From contig JAJCZA010000029.1 in the NCBI GenBank assembly GCA_029262635.1, forward strand, positions 93,938 through 157,937: 64,000 nucleotides of DNA, written 5' to 3'. The position numbers and the translations under genes are program-made. This DNA is from Vampirovibrionales bacterium (GTDB taxonomy: Bacteria > Cyanobacteriota > Vampirovibrionia > Vampirovibrionales > Vampirovibrionaceae). The notes beneath the pieces were generated by a model. The model saw only the letters and a list, made by a program, of their open reading frames with translations, did not search any database and had not been told where the DNA came from. Below, piece after piece: positions 43,051 to 52,706 of the stretch. Position 1 is the first letter of the stretch; each line of letters opens with the position of its first letter.

Positions 43051-44232
43051 TTACTGAACACGAGTTAAAGCTTGCTCAGCGTATTGATAGTCGGTTGAGT
43101 ATTCAGGAGCCGCCTTATAGGCAATTTGATAATGATTTCCCGCTTTTTTAGGTTGTCCCAGTTGCTCATATGCAAAACCTAGCTGATTTTCAATATTAGC
43201 TAACAACTCTGGGTCTTCGGTCGATAAGAATCTCTGACCAATAGAAAGGGCTTGAGCATAGTACTCAATTGCGTTTGGGTAATCTTCCAAATCCATAGCC
43301 ACATCGCCCATTGTAATATACGGAGATAGTGCTTTCGGGTTGATGGCGATCGCTTGTTTGGCGTTCCCCATTGCTTTGTCATAGTCCAGGCTTTGATGAC
43401 TGACGATACCTAACTGGCTGTAGGCCCACTCAAATTTAGGATTCGCTAGAACCGCTTGACTATAGTGCTTTGCCGCCATTTCTGGGTTCTGATAGAGGGT
43501 TTCATAGAAAGCTCCTGCCAGCATGTAATATCGGGTCATTGGCTCAAGAGCTTGTTTACTTTGAGGCAGTTTGATTTTGAGATATTGAACGGCAGTACTC
43601 TGCAACACTGGATCCAGAGATAGGCGCTGCGCCTGCTCAAACTCGTATCGGGCATGCTCCAGCTGGAGAATCTTACGTAATTCAATTCCCAAAGCGAGAT
43701 GATAATCTCCTCGCTCAGGGTCTTCCAATGTATTTTGCAATGCCTGAAGCAAGCTAGGGCTCATGTAGTAAGGTGAGATGTTAGCCTGTTCCAGCTCCTG
43801 ATAGGCCTTTTTATAATTACCAATATAGTAATTTGCCAATGCGAGTTCGGCATGAGCATTTTCTCCAAAGTGCTGATAAAGTTGACGGTTCCACTGAGTT
43901 TTATTAACTTGTGCAATGGTTTTATCAAACTCTCTCATGGCTTCAGGTAGAAGCCCCTGTGTTTCATAGAGGGTACCCAAAAGGAAATGGGCAATCGGCG
44001 TTTCGTCTAATTCGATCCGTTTTTTTAATTGAACTTCAGCACGGTGAAAATCTTCGACGTTGCTAAATGTCATTTGATGAACATTCAGTGTCTCCCACTC
44101 TGGTGAATGAACCGATTCATAAAGATCCTGCGGAAGGGTTGAAATATAAATAAACCCAACGATTATTACAAAAAACACACTCCCTAGAACCGAGATAATA
44201 AGGGCATTCCAGTTTTGCCAGTCTTTATGCAT
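43051..44232 (-). CDS. Membrane-anchored TPR protein
   Basis: A 393-residue protein; the ATG at 44232 has AAAGG nine bases upstream, the one at 44241 does not. A membrane helix (NALIISVLGSVFFVIIVGFIYI) is followed by about nine tetratricopeptide repeats, for example FLLGTLYETQGLLPEAMREFD, ALANYYIGNYKKAYQEL, PYITMGDVAMDLEDYPNAIEYY and NQLGFAYEQLGQPKKAGNHY. It could be a scaffold at the membrane. Divergent from the MnmC-like gene. Confidence 0.82.
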   Translation of the reverse strand: MHKDWQNWNALIISVLGSVFFVIIVGFIYISTLPQDLYESVHSPEWETLNVHQMTFSNVEDFHRAEVQLKKRIELDETPIAHFLLGTLYETQGLLPEAMREFDKTIAQVNKTQWNRQLYQHFGENAHAELALANYYIGNYKKAYQELEQANISPYYMSPSLLQALQNTLEDPERGDYHLALGIELRKILQLEHARYEFEQAQRLSLDPVLQSTAVQYLKIKLPQSKQALEPMTRYYMLAGAFYETLYQNPEMAAKHYSQAVLANPKFEWAYSQLGIVSHQSLDYDKAMGNAKQAIAINPKALSPYITMGDVAMDLEDYPNAIEYYAQALSIGQRFLSTEDPELLANIENQLGFAYEQLGQPKKAGNHYQIAYKAAPEYSTDYQYAEQALTRVQ

Positions 44233-44397
44233 GGTCCCCATCCTTTAAAAACTTCTCTATTATTAGTGCTATCGACGGCTTGCACCGTAACTTGAGGACG
44301 AATCATTGAATTGGAGGGTAAGGCTTTGGGATTGAAGCGCAACGGCTTATAAGGGACAATGCAGTGGAATAAAGTTTGTAATCCACAGAGGTCGTTA

Positions 44398-45342
44398 ATG
44401 CCCTTAAATAAGCCCAGTCTCATTTTGACCGACGATGGTTCCATGACCTGCTTTAATGAAGAAACAGGGGAGCTTTACCACAATCGTGCTGGTGCTTACA
44501 CGGAAGCCCTTGTAAACTATGTTAAACCTTCTCACTTCCTGGACAAGCTTAGTCAAACCCAGTCACTTCAATTGCTTGACGTGTGTTTTGGCCTGGGTTA
44601 TAACAGCTGGGTTTTCTTGGAGGCTTTGTTGAAAAATCTACCTCAACATCCTTTTACCATTACTATCCATGGCATTGAAAAAGACCCTAAAATTCTTCAA
44701 ATGATCCCTGAGGTTTTGAAGGATCCCAAGCTTTGCTACCTAAAAAAATTCCCAGCCCTGTTGGAACATAATATATATTATCAGACTCAGACAAAGGTCA
44801 GAGAAATTACTATCAATGTAGGTGAAAATCAAGTTATTATTCTTAAATTGACCCTCGATGATCTGAGGCAAGTGGTCCCAATTTTGGATACTCCTTTTGA
44901 TTTGATTTTTCATGATCCCTTTTCGCCTGTAAAAGTCCCTCATCTCTGGACCGTTGATCTTTTTAACGTCTATTTTAATCTTTTAAAGGTTCGTCAAGGC
45001 CGATTGCTGACATATAGTACAGCAGGAGCTGTACGAGGGGGGCTTCGAGAAGCCGGATTTTTTCTTTATCGGACAGCGGCACTGGGTAAAAAAACAGGTG
45101 GGACGTTAGCGAGTACTCAAAAACTGGTTCTTCCGTCATTGGATTCTGGTCACGAGTCTTACTTTGTTCCTATCTCCTCTGAGGAGGAGACATACCTGAA
45201 TACACGATCATCCCTTCCTTATCGGGATGCGACGTTTAAAAGCCACCCTGAGCAAATTGTTGTGAATCGGATGGAAGAGCTTCAACAGTCAGAACGTCCA
45301 CAAGCAAAGCGGAAGCACAGACTTGTGTCTTCCAATGATTGA
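44398..45342 (+). CDS. MnmC-like tRNA methyltransferase domain protein
   Basis: A 314-residue protein starting at ATG 44398 with AGAGG upstream. The start MPLNKPSLILTDDGSMTCFNEETGELYHNRAGA is the DUF752/MnmC signature, followed by the SAM site LLDVCFGLGYNSWVFLEAL and the catalytic-region block FHDPFSPVKVPHLWTVDLF. The bifunctional E. coli MnmC carries an oxidoreductase domain at the C-terminus that is missing here, so this is the methyltransferase-only form. It would make the last methylation of mnm5U34 in tRNA. A stop at 45340-45342 overlaps the frame of hemW. Confidence 0.82.
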   Translation: MPLNKPSLILTDDGSMTCFNEETGELYHNRAGAYTEALVNYVKPSHFLDKLSQTQSLQLLDVCFGLGYNSWVFLEALLKNLPQHPFTITIHGIEKDPKILQMIPEVLKDPKLCYLKKFPALLEHNIYYQTQTKVREITINVGENQVIILKLTLDDLRQVVPILDTPFDLIFHDPFSPVKVPHLWTVDLFNVYFNLLKVRQGRLLTYSTAGAVRGGLREAGFFLYRTAALGKKTGGTLASTQKLVLPSLDSGHESYFVPISSEEETYLNTRSSLPYRDATFKSHPEQIVVNRMEELQQSERPQAKRKHRLVSSND

Positions 45343-45350
45343 GGTACCCC

Positions 45351-46478
45351 GTGTTTATTTATACCCATGTTCCCTTTTGCTTGTCTCACTGTATTTATTG
45401 TGATTTTTATGTCCAACTTGAAAAATATGGTGGAAAAACCGGCTTTATGGACAGCTTGCTTAATGAGTTCACCCAACGGCTTAAAATGCAACAAGTTATT
45501 CCAGCTGAGGGCCATCACGCGTTGGATTCTCTCTATGTAGGTGGAGGGACCCCCTCACTACTACAAGCATCGGAACTAAGGAGGCTGATTCAAGCCGTCC
45601 TAAAGTATACAGAGTTGACAGCGTTGTCCGAATTAACTCTTGAAGCCAATCCGGGGGCTATGAAAGACTCCCCTGAACGTTATCTGGACATTGGTTTTAA
45701 CCGGGTTAGTGTGGGTGTTCAAAGTTTTAACAATACAGAGCTTCGACGGTTGAGCCGGATTCATCGGGCTGAGGATGCGGTTGTATTCATTAAAAACCTG
45801 AAAACGGCTGGGTTTGAGAATATTTCCATTGATTTGATGTATGGCCTGCCTGATCAGACGCTGGATAGCTGGCGGCAAACACTAGAGCAAACACTAAAGC
45901 TCGATGTGTCTCATGTTTCCATGTATGGTTTAAAAGTGGAAGAGGGCACACCGCTGGAGCGGTTGGTTGCTATGGGTGCCTACCCAATGCCTAATGAAGA
46001 AACCCATGTGGCCATGTATTTTGAGGGGATCACCATGTTGAAATCCGCTGGCTTTGAGCATTATGAGTTTAGTAACTTTGCTCGATCCGGCTGTGTTTCA
46101 AGGCATAACCTTAATTACTGGGACAATGGCGAATTCCTGGCCCTTGGTCCTTCTGCTCATGGTTATATGAATGAGGTTCGATATGAAACCGTTCGTGATC
46201 TGGCAGGTTGGAAAACAAATCCCTTGGCAGGAACCCGTCATAAATGCTCTCCAAAAGAGCAGTTGGAAAATGCCTTGATCTTTGGGTTAAGAAAACGGAA
46301 AGGTGTTCATATCACTGAGCTGGAAATGCGTCATCAAATCAATTTTCACGAACGCTACGGCCATATCCTGAAAAAGTATGAGGCCGAAAACTGCTTTCAT
46401 CTGAAAGACGGGTACCTTCGTCTTAATTTATCGGCCATTCCAGTTAGCAATGCTCTATTGGCTGAGTTTTTGGATTAG
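45351..46478 (+). CDS. hemW: HemW-like radical SAM protein (haem chaperone)
   Basis: A 375-residue radical SAM protein. The iron-sulfur motif is C10-x3-C14-x2-C17 in CLSHCIYC, followed by GGGTPSLL, VSVGVQSF and SIDLMYGLPDQTLDSW. HemW homologues, long called coproporphyrinogen oxidase-like, bind haem for delivery to respiratory enzymes. The start is GTG 45351 with GAGG six bases upstream; a TTG at 45339 is an alternative that would overlap the upstream stop. Ends in a convergent pair with icd. Confidence 0.9.
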   Translation: MFIYTHVPFCLSHCIYCDFYVQLEKYGGKTGFMDSLLNEFTQRLKMQQVIPAEGHHALDSLYVGGGTPSLLQASELRRLIQAVLKYTELTALSELTLEANPGAMKDSPERYLDIGFNRVSVGVQSFNNTELRRLSRIHRAEDAVVFIKNLKTAGFENISIDLMYGLPDQTLDSWRQTLEQTLKLDVSHVSMYGLKVEEGTPLERLVAMGAYPMPNEETHVAMYFEGITMLKSAGFEHYEFSNFARSGCVSRHNLNYWDNGEFLALGPSAHGYMNEVRYETVRDLAGWKTNPLAGTRHKCSPKEQLENALIFGLRKRKGVHITELEMRHQINFHERYGHILKKYEAENCFHLKDGYLRLNLSAIPVSNALLAEFLD

Positions 46479-46591
46479 AGCGACGCCTTCTATTGGCCCA
46501 TTAGCCAAATATAACTGCTCCCAGAGATCGGATTGATATGCGTAGCATACGTATGGTTAGCTCTCTTTCTTATAAAGTTAGCGACGAGTAG

Positions 46592-46624
46592 AAACGCCCT
46601 GTTTCGGACTGAACAGGGCGTTTT
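46592..46624. terminator. Bidirectional rho-independent terminator
   Basis: Perfect 12-bp inverted repeat (AAACGCCCTGTT, 46592-46603; AACAGGGCGTTT, 46612-46623) between hemW and icd, A-rich on one side and T-rich on the other. Confidence 0.9.
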
Positions 46625-46652
46625 GTGTGCTTGATGAAAATCGATAAATTGG

Positions 46653-47885
46653 TTAAACGGCAACCAACTTCATATTATCAACGATGGCCTGACCAAAACC
46701 GGAGCAACTAACCAGCTTAGCCCCCGGCATTTGCCGTTCTAAATCGTAGGTGACCTGTTTACTATCGATGGTTTTTTCCAACGAGCGGACAACCAAATCG
46801 GCGGCCTCGGTCCAGCCCAAATGAATCAGCATCATGACGCCAGATAGAACCAGCGAACCCGGGTTTACTTTATCCTGCCCGGCGTATTTCGGAGCGGTGC
46901 CGTGGGTAGCTTCGAACAAAGCGGCACTGTCCCCAATGTTGGCCCCCGGTGCCATGCCCAGTCCGCCTACCTGAGCGGCGCAGGCGTCCGAAAGGTAATC
47001 GCCGTTCAGGTTCGGGCAAGCAATTACACTATACTCGTCAGGACGTAAAAGTAGTTGCTGAAACATAGCATCAGCGATTCTATCTTTGATTAGGACTTTG
47101 CCTGCTGGCATGGTGCCATTGTATTTATCCCAAAGCTCACTTTCTGTAATCGTTTGGTCTGAAAACTCCCGTTTTGCCAGAGCGTAACCCCAGTCTTTAA
47201 ACGCCCCTTCGGTAAACTTCATGATATTGCCCTTATGAACCAGAGTCACACTAGGCAGATGATTATCAATAGCGTACTGAATGGCTCGGCGTACTAGCCG
47301 TTCGGTTTTTTTAATGCTCATGGGTTTAATGCCAACACCGGCATCATCCACAATATCAACACCCATCTGTTCTTTCATGAGTTTAATAAATTTCTTCATG
47401 TCGTCGGAGCCTTGCTCCCATTCAATACCAGCATAAACGTCTTCAGTGTTTTCTCGAAAAAGAACCACATCCAGCTTACCGGGGTCTTTCATCGGCGAGG
47501 GAACACCTTCAAAATACCGCACAGGACGAATACAGGCGTATAGATCCAGCACTTTTCTTAGAGTCACATTCAGGCTACGGATACCACCACCGACAGGCGT
47601 GGTTAACGGGCCTTTAATGGCCACTTTATGTTCGGTAATAGCTTCTGTAGTGGCCTTCGGTAGCCATTCACCTGTCGCTTCAAACGCCTTTTCGCCAGCG
47701 AGAATTTCTTTCCACTCAATTTTCTTTTGGCCGTTGTATGCCGCGTCGACAGCGGAGTCCAATACGTGTTGCGTGGCGGGCCAAATATCCACACCAATGC
47801 CATCTCCCTCAATATAAGGAATAATCGGGTTATTCGGTACGTTTAACGATAAATCCGGGTTAATTGAAATCTTTTCGCCACTCAC
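46653..47885 (-). CDS. icd: NADP-dependent isocitrate dehydrogenase
   Basis: A 410-residue TCA-cycle enzyme. The translation start is GTG at 47885 with AGGAGAG about eight bases upstream; the frame continues to 48011 but the extra residues do not look like Icd. Substrate blocks are [25 protein letters not shown] (Ser of the regulated phosphorylation loop in E. coli) and [20 protein letters not shown]. The coenzyme region [22 protein letters not shown] has the Lys-Tyr pair that selects NADP over NAD. It works with the aconitase at 7132-9411. Confidence 0.95.
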   Translation of the reverse strand: MSGEKISINPDLSLNVPNNPIIPYIEGDGIGVDIWPATQHVLDSAVDAAYNGQKKIEWKEILAGEKAFEATGEWLPKATTEAITEHKVAIKGPLTTPVGGGIRSLNVTLRKVLDLYACIRPVRYFEGVPSPMKDPGKLDVVLFRENTEDVYAGIEWEQGSDDMKKFIKLMKEQMGVDIVDDAGVGIKPMSIKKTERLVRRAIQYAIDNHLPSVTLVHKGNIMKFTEGAFKDWGYALAKREFSDQTITESELWDKYNGTMPAGKVLIKDRIADAMFQQLLLRPDEYSVIACPNLNGDYLSDACAAQVGGLGMAPGANIGDSAALFEATHGTAPKYAGQDKVNPGSLVLSGVMMLIHLGWTEAADLVVRSLEKTIDSKQVTYDLERQMPGAKLVSCSGFGQAIVDNMKLVAV

Positions 47886-48166
47886 GGTGATACTCTCCTC
47901 TAATTTATATATGATGAAATAATCGCAATGGATTGACAAAATGCGAATGTCTGTCACCTTAACACAAACATAAGTTGAACAGGTGAACGCTTGAACAGCA
48001 CTGTGTTGCAACAGTGTGAAATTTTAGATTTTATTAATACTATTCTTGATTGATATGCATTAATATATAAAAAGTAGATGGTTAGGTTTTTAGATTAAAC
48101 GAGACGAAGGAAGAAAAGCCGGGAATCACCATGGGGATCTATTAAGGAAGAGGAGGCTATTTGCCA

Positions 48167-48379
48167 ATGAATATTGGGCTAAATAAAGGAACGAATAACA
48201 AGCGTGCGTCAAATTTAAACCCGGTAGCGCAACAATCGGTAGCCAAAGAAAAAGATCAAAAAGGTTCAAAAATTGGCGGTATGACGGTTTCCAGTTTTGT
48301 TAATCTGATTCGAAGCACGAATCAACCACTGGGCCAGTCGGCTACACCTCCCTTTGGTCAATTGGACTTCAAATCGTGA
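48167..48379 (+). CDS. Small basic hypothetical protein
   Basis: A 70-residue protein, Asn/Lys/Ser-rich. AGGAGG lies ten bases before the ATG at 48167, a strong site; a TTG six bases earlier is too close. The C-terminal part, SATPPFGQLDFKS, contains F-G, but at the end rather than the beginning. No family recognised. Confidence 0.65.
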   Translation: MNIGLNKGTNNKRASNLNPVAQQSVAKEKDQKGSKIGGMTVSSFVNLIRSTNQPLGQSATPPFGQLDFKS

Positions 48380-48397
48380 AGCCCATAAGCCCGTTAA

Positions 48398-49459
48398 TTA
48401 TTCTGATTTGTTTTCGAGTAAAAGTTGATTAAATCTTTCTTTAGAGGGCTGCTTTTTGCCGGTTAAAAAATGGATAAGCTGAGAAGCCCATCCGGTTGAG
48501 CTATTGTAATCAACGGTATACTCTACTGTCCGTTGATTTTTTTTCTTCCATTTGGCCAGCGTTCGGGTAATATCCGGATCGTCAGACAGTCGAAGCGCGT
48601 TTTCAATGTTCGTCTGTCGATCCGGATCCATCAATGGGGGCGTCTCAAATGTACGTAGCAAAGGAATGGCAAACACCGAAATCCATTTATCCGTCTCGAT
48701 TAAAAAATGTTCAGCCAAGTCTTGAAGTGCTTTTCCATGGTCTTTTATTAGAGAATCATAAACCTCACCTTGTAACCGGCCTTCAAGAATCGCCAAGGTA
48801 TGATAGGCAGATTGAAAAATAAAGGTGTCATTATATTCACTATAGCTATGAGCCACCTGCCATAAGGTACTCTCTAACGCTTCAGCTGAAGTCGGGTGAA
48901 GGATTTGATATTCGTTAAATAGGATTGTCCAGAAAGGGGGTCCACTTTTCCCATCAGGGGCAAGCTCTTTAATAATGCCCAGTATCTTTTCTTTTGTCTC
49001 AGAGTGACTGATGGATTCCAGTGCACCGAGAACTTTAAATACTTTTTTCATGTATTTTTTATGGTGGTTCAGGCTTTCGTTAAATTCATCTTCACTTCGA
49101 AATGAGCTTACTCTTAACGTTTTGGGTTCTTCTGCATAGTGTTCACGAACGGCCTCCAAAAACCGCCAAACACTGTAAGCCCCATCAAAATCAGTTTTGG
49201 CCAATTGAGTTAAATTATTCATAAGCGGGAACAGCGTTTTTCGAGAAAAGTCAATTTTCTTACCCTTAGACCTAAAGCCGGGTGCTAATACCTTTCTCAG
49301 GTTAGAGGTCAATCCATTTTGCGGAGAGAGCTTCAATTGGTCATCGATGCCGAAATTATCATGAAAGATCCATCCAAAACGAACGGCGGGTGCCGAATCC
49401 GGTTGAAGTTTTGCTCCGACGGCCTTTACTATAGACTGCTGCAAAAAAGCTTGTTCCAT
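48398..49459 (-). CDS. Hypothetical helical protein with N-terminal VRFG
   Basis: A 353-residue soluble protein. Residues 1-25 are a Gln/Ala/Asp-rich lead, VRFG occupies 26-29, and the rest is mixed helical with several predicted repeats (for example FLEAVREHYAEEPK, ALESISHSETKEKIL, FAIPLLRTFETPPLM). The pattern of paired helices around Leu/Trp suggests an armadillo-like or TPR-like fold, but no consensus is clear. Convergent with the 70-residue gene. Confidence 0.7.
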   Translation of the reverse strand: MEQAFLQQSIVKAVGAKLQPDSAPAVRFGWIFHDNFGIDDQLKLSPQNGLTSNLRKVLAPGFRSKGKKIDFSRKTLFPLMNNLTQLAKTDFDGAYSVWRFLEAVREHYAEEPKTLRVSSFRSEDEFNESLNHHKKYMKKVFKVLGALESISHSETKEKILGIIKELAPDGKSGPPFWTILFNEYQILHPTSAEALESTLWQVAHSYSEYNDTFIFQSAYHTLAILEGRLQGEVYDSLIKDHGKALQDLAEHFLIETDKWISVFAIPLLRTFETPPLMDPDRQTNIENALRLSDDPDITRTLAKWKKKNQRTVEYTVDYNSSTGWASQLIHFLTGKKQPSKERFNQLLLENKSE

Positions 49460-49804
49460 TTTATCAACTCCACTTGTTAATTTTAAATATTATCTTCTGT
49501 GTTACACGATGCTACCCTATATAACTACGACCATAATATAAAATCAATTTATTTTGACGGATCGATGAATCGATTGGTCAAATATTAATTTTTGTAAATA
49601 AATGAGCCTAACTGCTTTAGGCTAGAAAAATAGGGGGCGTATTTTGCAATAAAAAAGTTGCTTTTTGAAGTAAAACAGGTGATACTATGGGAAATTGATT
49701 TTTAAGGTTCTGGTTTGTTTTTCTATTTAAATAAAATAACGTACCTCATCTAAAAATCGTTTATAAATTAATTCTATTGATAATTTTTTAGAGGTCTTAA
49801 GTCT
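49460..49804. other. Intergenic region, 345 bases
   Basis: Strongly AT-rich between divergent genes. It holds a perfect 7-bp hairpin AGCCTAA (49605-49611) / TTAGGCT (49617-49623), duplicated ATCGAT palindromes near 49561-49574, and no plausible gene. It probably contains the promoters of both neighbours. Confidence 0.6.
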
Positions 49805-50104
49805 ATGCCAACAACAGAAATCGTATGTACCGCCTGTGGGGGTCCATTCCCATTTACAGATGAAGAACAAGAATTTTATGAGTCAAAAGGGTTCCAACCC
49901 CCAAAAAAATGTAAGCCCTGCCGAGATGCCGCAAAGCAGTCTCGTGGTGGCGGTGGCTACGGTGGCGGCGGTGGCCGTTCTCGTCAAATGTACGATGCGG
50001 TATGCGCTAGCTGTGGAATCACCACACAAGTTCCTTTCCAGCCGAACGGAACAAAGCCGGTTTATTGCAGAGAATGTTTCCAGAACCAGAACAGCGGTTA
50101 CTAG
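49805..50104 (+). CDS. Double zinc-ribbon protein (zf-trcl-like and CXXC-CXXC)
   Basis: A 99-residue protein with two zinc ribbons. The first (residues 7-43) has CTACGG and CKPCR with EQEFYESKGF between them, as in the probable zinc-ribbon family zf-trcl. The second (residues 72-92) has CASCG and CRECF around FQPNGTKPVY. A Gly/Arg linker (RGGGGYGGGGGRSRQ) joins them. Such proteins are widespread in bacteria and usually without function assigned; RNA or DNA binding is a guess. Ribosome site AGAGG. Confidence 0.85.
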   Translation: MPTTEIVCTACGGPFPFTDEEQEFYESKGFQPPKKCKPCRDAAKQSRGGGGYGGGGGRSRQMYDAVCASCGITTQVPFQPNGTKPVYCRECFQNQNSGY

Positions 50105-50124
50105 AAGCCTTCAAAAATCAACTC

Positions 50125-50156
50125 AAAAGCCCCGATTCCGATGAATCGGGGCTTTT
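50125..50156 (+). terminator. Rho-independent terminator
   Basis: Perfect 14-bp stem AAAAGCCCCGATTC (50125-50138) / GAATCGGGGCTTTT (50143-50156), four-base loop, behind the zinc-ribbon gene. Confidence 0.92.
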
Positions 50157-50243
50157 GCTGAATAGGAGATAGCTATTTGGAATATATAAACTTTTTATCT
50201 ATCATTTAATGTGAGAAGCACTAATTAAAGAAAAGGGATGAAT

Positions 50244-50678
50244 ATGGAGCTACACCCAAGGTTTAAAGGGATCAGTGTTATCCACATGAATAAAACCCAG
50301 CCTCCCAGCATTTTTATCCGAGGCTCACAGAACCCACTACCCGATAGCATGGATGTTTTGGATTTTAACTCTGTACCGATCCTTAAAGATAAGCAGATCC
50401 GAACTCTATCAGAAGCTTTGGAGGCTAATGAAGGAAGCATGCCTCCTGATAGAATCAAGAGTACCTTACTCAATGTTTTAGAGAGGGATACATTAGATTT
50501 TTCTCCGCTTCTTAAAGGAGAGGAGGGTGCTGAATTTAAAAAAGTATTTAAAGAAAAATTTGATGAAAATTTTGAACTCTTAAAAGAAATCATTAAAACG
50601 GGGAAGATCGTTTTTGTACCCTCTGACTCTCAACTTCACAAGGACAACAATGTGTTTGTCTCTATAACAAAAACTTAG
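50244..50678 (+). CDS. Small hypothetical protein with N-terminal FKG
   Basis: A 144-residue acidic/basic mixed protein. The ATG at 50244 is preceded by AAAGGG with six bases of spacing; the frame opens at 50238. The start MELHPRFKGISV has F-K-G. A helical C-terminal part (FKKVFKEKFDENFELLKEIIKTGK) follows. Its stop overlaps by four bases with the convergent OppA-like gene. No family recognised. Confidence 0.65.
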   Translation: MELHPRFKGISVIHMNKTQPPSIFIRGSQNPLPDSMDVLDFNSVPILKDKQIRTLSEALEANEGSMPPDRIKSTLLNVLERDTLDFSPLLKGEEGAEFKKVFKEKFDENFELLKEIIKTGKIVFVPSDSQLHKDNNVFVSITKT

Positions 50679-52324
50679 TTCTCAATTGTCAGTGAATCCA
50701 GATTGATGAGGTTAATCTCGTTGATTTTGAAGTGTTTGACACGGGGTTTTAAAAGATACGTTTTCTCCGCCAGATAAATAGGCACTATAGCCGCAGCTTC
50801 TTCTAACAGTATTCTTTGTGCCTGATTATAAAGGTTCTGTCGTTGCTGAGTATCTAGGGTTGTGGCGGCCTGTTTGACCAACTCATCATAGGTATCATCT
50901 TGCCAGCCCGTAAAATTATTACCACTGTCGCCGGTCATCATAGCCATAAAGCTGTCTGCGTCCGGATAATCCACAAACCAGCCTAAGCGATAAATATGGG
51001 GAGCATCGTTTTTTAGACGAGATAAAAAAACTTTCCACTCCATGTTTTCCAGTTTGACATCGACATTTAAAGTTTGCTTCCAAAGAAACTGGGCAATTTC
51101 CATCTCTTTTTGCGTGTCATACATGGTACGATAGCCTGCTGTTATCGCAGGAAACCCTTTCCCGTTCGGGTAACCTGCTTCAGCCAATAACTGCCGAGCT
51201 CGTACCGGCTCATAGTTCAAACCTCTTTTTGGGTTATACCCGGCTAACCCCGGAGAAATCCAGGATGCAATAGGCTCTTGCCCGCTTTGCATGAGTTTGG
51301 GGTAGTACGATCGATCCAGTGCCAGGGCAAAAGCCTGACGCACTTTTGGGTTATCAAATGGCGGTTTTTTTGTATTGAAGCCGAAGTAATTAATCCGGTG
51401 AAGCGGGCTGGTTTGGCATTCTGGGCTGTCTCTCAGTCGCCGTACATCAAATGATGGAATACTGGTGGTGGTTTCAATAAAATCCAGCTCGTCGTTTTCG
51501 TACATCACCACGCTGGTGTTGGGATCAGTGACCATAACCATTTCAACGGCATCCACCTTAGGCTTTTGGCCGCTGTGAGAACCAAAAAACAGGGGGTCCG
51601 GCTTGAGGACGATTTTTTCCTCATGACGCCAGCGATCCAGGACATAGGGACCATTGGTGACAAAGTGACCGGCTTCGGTAAAGGTGTTGCCGTATTTTTC
51701 GATTATATCTTGCCGCATAGGTAAAGCAACGGGTGCCGCCATGAGTCCCGTAAAAAAGGCCAGCGGGCGTTCGAGGACCACCTGTAGCGTTCTGTCATTG
51801 AGTGCCTGAGCGCCAACGTGTGAAAAGTCGGTGATTTTCCCTTCGTAAAAGGCTTTTCCGTTCTTTATCTCAAACAGGAAAAAAGCGTAGTCCGCGCCAT
51901 TCTTGGGGTCCAATGCCCTTTGCCAGCCGTAAATAAAATCCTTTGCCGTGATTGGTTTTCCGTCAGACCAATAAGCGTCTTCTCTCAGATAAAAGGTGTA
52001 AGTTAGCCCATCCTCACTAAGGGTCCAGCGCTTGGCGACCGAAGGATTGACCTGTTGTCCCTGACCAATTTCTGTTAAGCCCCGCATTAGATTTTGAACC
52101 ACCGTAAATGAGGTGAGATCCACCATCTTAATCGGATCCAGTTCCGGCGGTTCTGTACCCAGATTCATTCGGAATATTCGAGGTGCTTTATCATGGTCAT
52201 AACCTCGTGTTGCCTTGTCCGAGTAGAGCCCACACCCCCATAAACCGCCGAACCCTACGAAAAGGATCAGCACTAGCAGGAGCGGCCATCGTAAACTTAA
52301 AAATAAACACCCAAATCTCATTTT
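50675..52324 (-). CDS. Peptide-binding lipoprotein of ABC transporter (OppA/DppA-like)
   Basis: A 549-residue solute-binding protein (SBP family 5). From the ATG at 52324 the signal is MRFGCLFLSLRWPLLLVLILFVG with the lipobox GLWGC, C30 being the lipidation site. Blocks such as FRMNLGTEPPELDPIKM, YWSDGKPITAKDFIYGWQRAL and the conserved NFTGWQDDTYDELV are typical of OppA. It binds oligopeptides outside the membrane. The permeases encoded at 21821-23588 are probable partners, but the genes are 27 kb apart and no ATPase is in the window. Confidence 0.9.
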   Translation of the reverse strand, partial: KMRFGCLFLSLRWPLLLVLILFVGFGGLWGCGLYSDKATRGYDHDKAPRIFRMNLGTEPPELDPIKMVDLTSFTVVQNLMRGLTEIGQGQQVNPSVAKRWTLSEDGLTYTFYLREDAYWSDGKPITAKDFIYGWQRALDPKNGADYAFFLFEIKNGKAFYEGKITDFSHVGAQALNDRTLQVVLERPLAFFTGLMAAPVALPMRQDIIEKYGNTFTEAGHFVTNGPYVLDRWRHEEKIVLKPDPLFFGSHSGQKPKVDAVEMVMVTDPNTSVVMYENDELDFIETTTSIPSFDVRRLRDSPECQTSPLHRINYFGFNTKKPPFDNPKVRQAFALALDRSYYPKLMQSGQEPIASWISPGLAGYNPKRGLNYEPVRARQLLAEAGYPNGKGFPAITAGYRTMYDTQKEMEIAQFLWKQTLNVDVKLENMEWKVFLSRLKNDAPHIYRLGWFVDYPDADSFMAMMTGDSGNNFTGWQDDTYDELVKQAATTLDTQQRQNLYNQAQRILLEEAAAIVPIYLAEKTYLLKPRVKHFKINEINLINLDSLTIEN

Positions 52325-52402
52325 TCCATTATTCCACAATTCACCTGTTAACTCACTCATTCAGGACTTTAGATAATGGGTTGGTTCAAAATAGATCGTG
52401 TT

Positions 52403-52615
52403 TTAAAGTAACTTCCAAAGTTTCTCATGTTGCTTAAGTTCTTGCACGGGAAAGAGCATATCCAGAACTTCATGGTCATCCTCGTTAAGCGACCATGAGA
52501 AAGAGACGTCTTCCGTTAATCGGCCAAACTGATCCTCAGGAACCGGATTCGGTTCCTTGGCTTCGCTGACTCGGCTAGAATCATCTTGAAACCAATAAAG
52601 GATAAACGTGAACAC
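52403..52615 (-). CDS. Small acidic hypothetical protein
   Basis: A 70-residue protein starting with GTG at 52615; AAGGAGA nine bases upstream is a good ribosome site. The first part is MFTFILYWFQDDSSRV and the rest is acidic (EDQFGRLTEDVSFSW). Lies between oppA-like and the phosphatase gene on the same strand. Not recognised. Confidence 0.5.
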   Translation of the reverse strand: MFTFILYWFQDDSSRVSEAKEPNPVPEDQFGRLTEDVSFSWSLNEDDHEVLDMLFPVQELKQHEKLWKLL

Positions 52616-52706
52616 GCTTCAATGTCTCCTTGGGTGCCTTTTATTTTAAGCTCTAATATATTCCTATACATTATATAGTACAATGATTTTCAAAGACTTT
52701 CAAGAG

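Noticed and set aside
46531-46560. Palindrome CATACGTATG and neighbouring short inverted repeats after hemW
   Set aside because: Too short to be meaningful; the real terminator is at 46592-46624.
47886-48011. N-terminal extension of isocitrate dehydrogenase
   Set aside because: Forty-two extra codons do not resemble Icd, and GTG 47885 has a good ribosome site.
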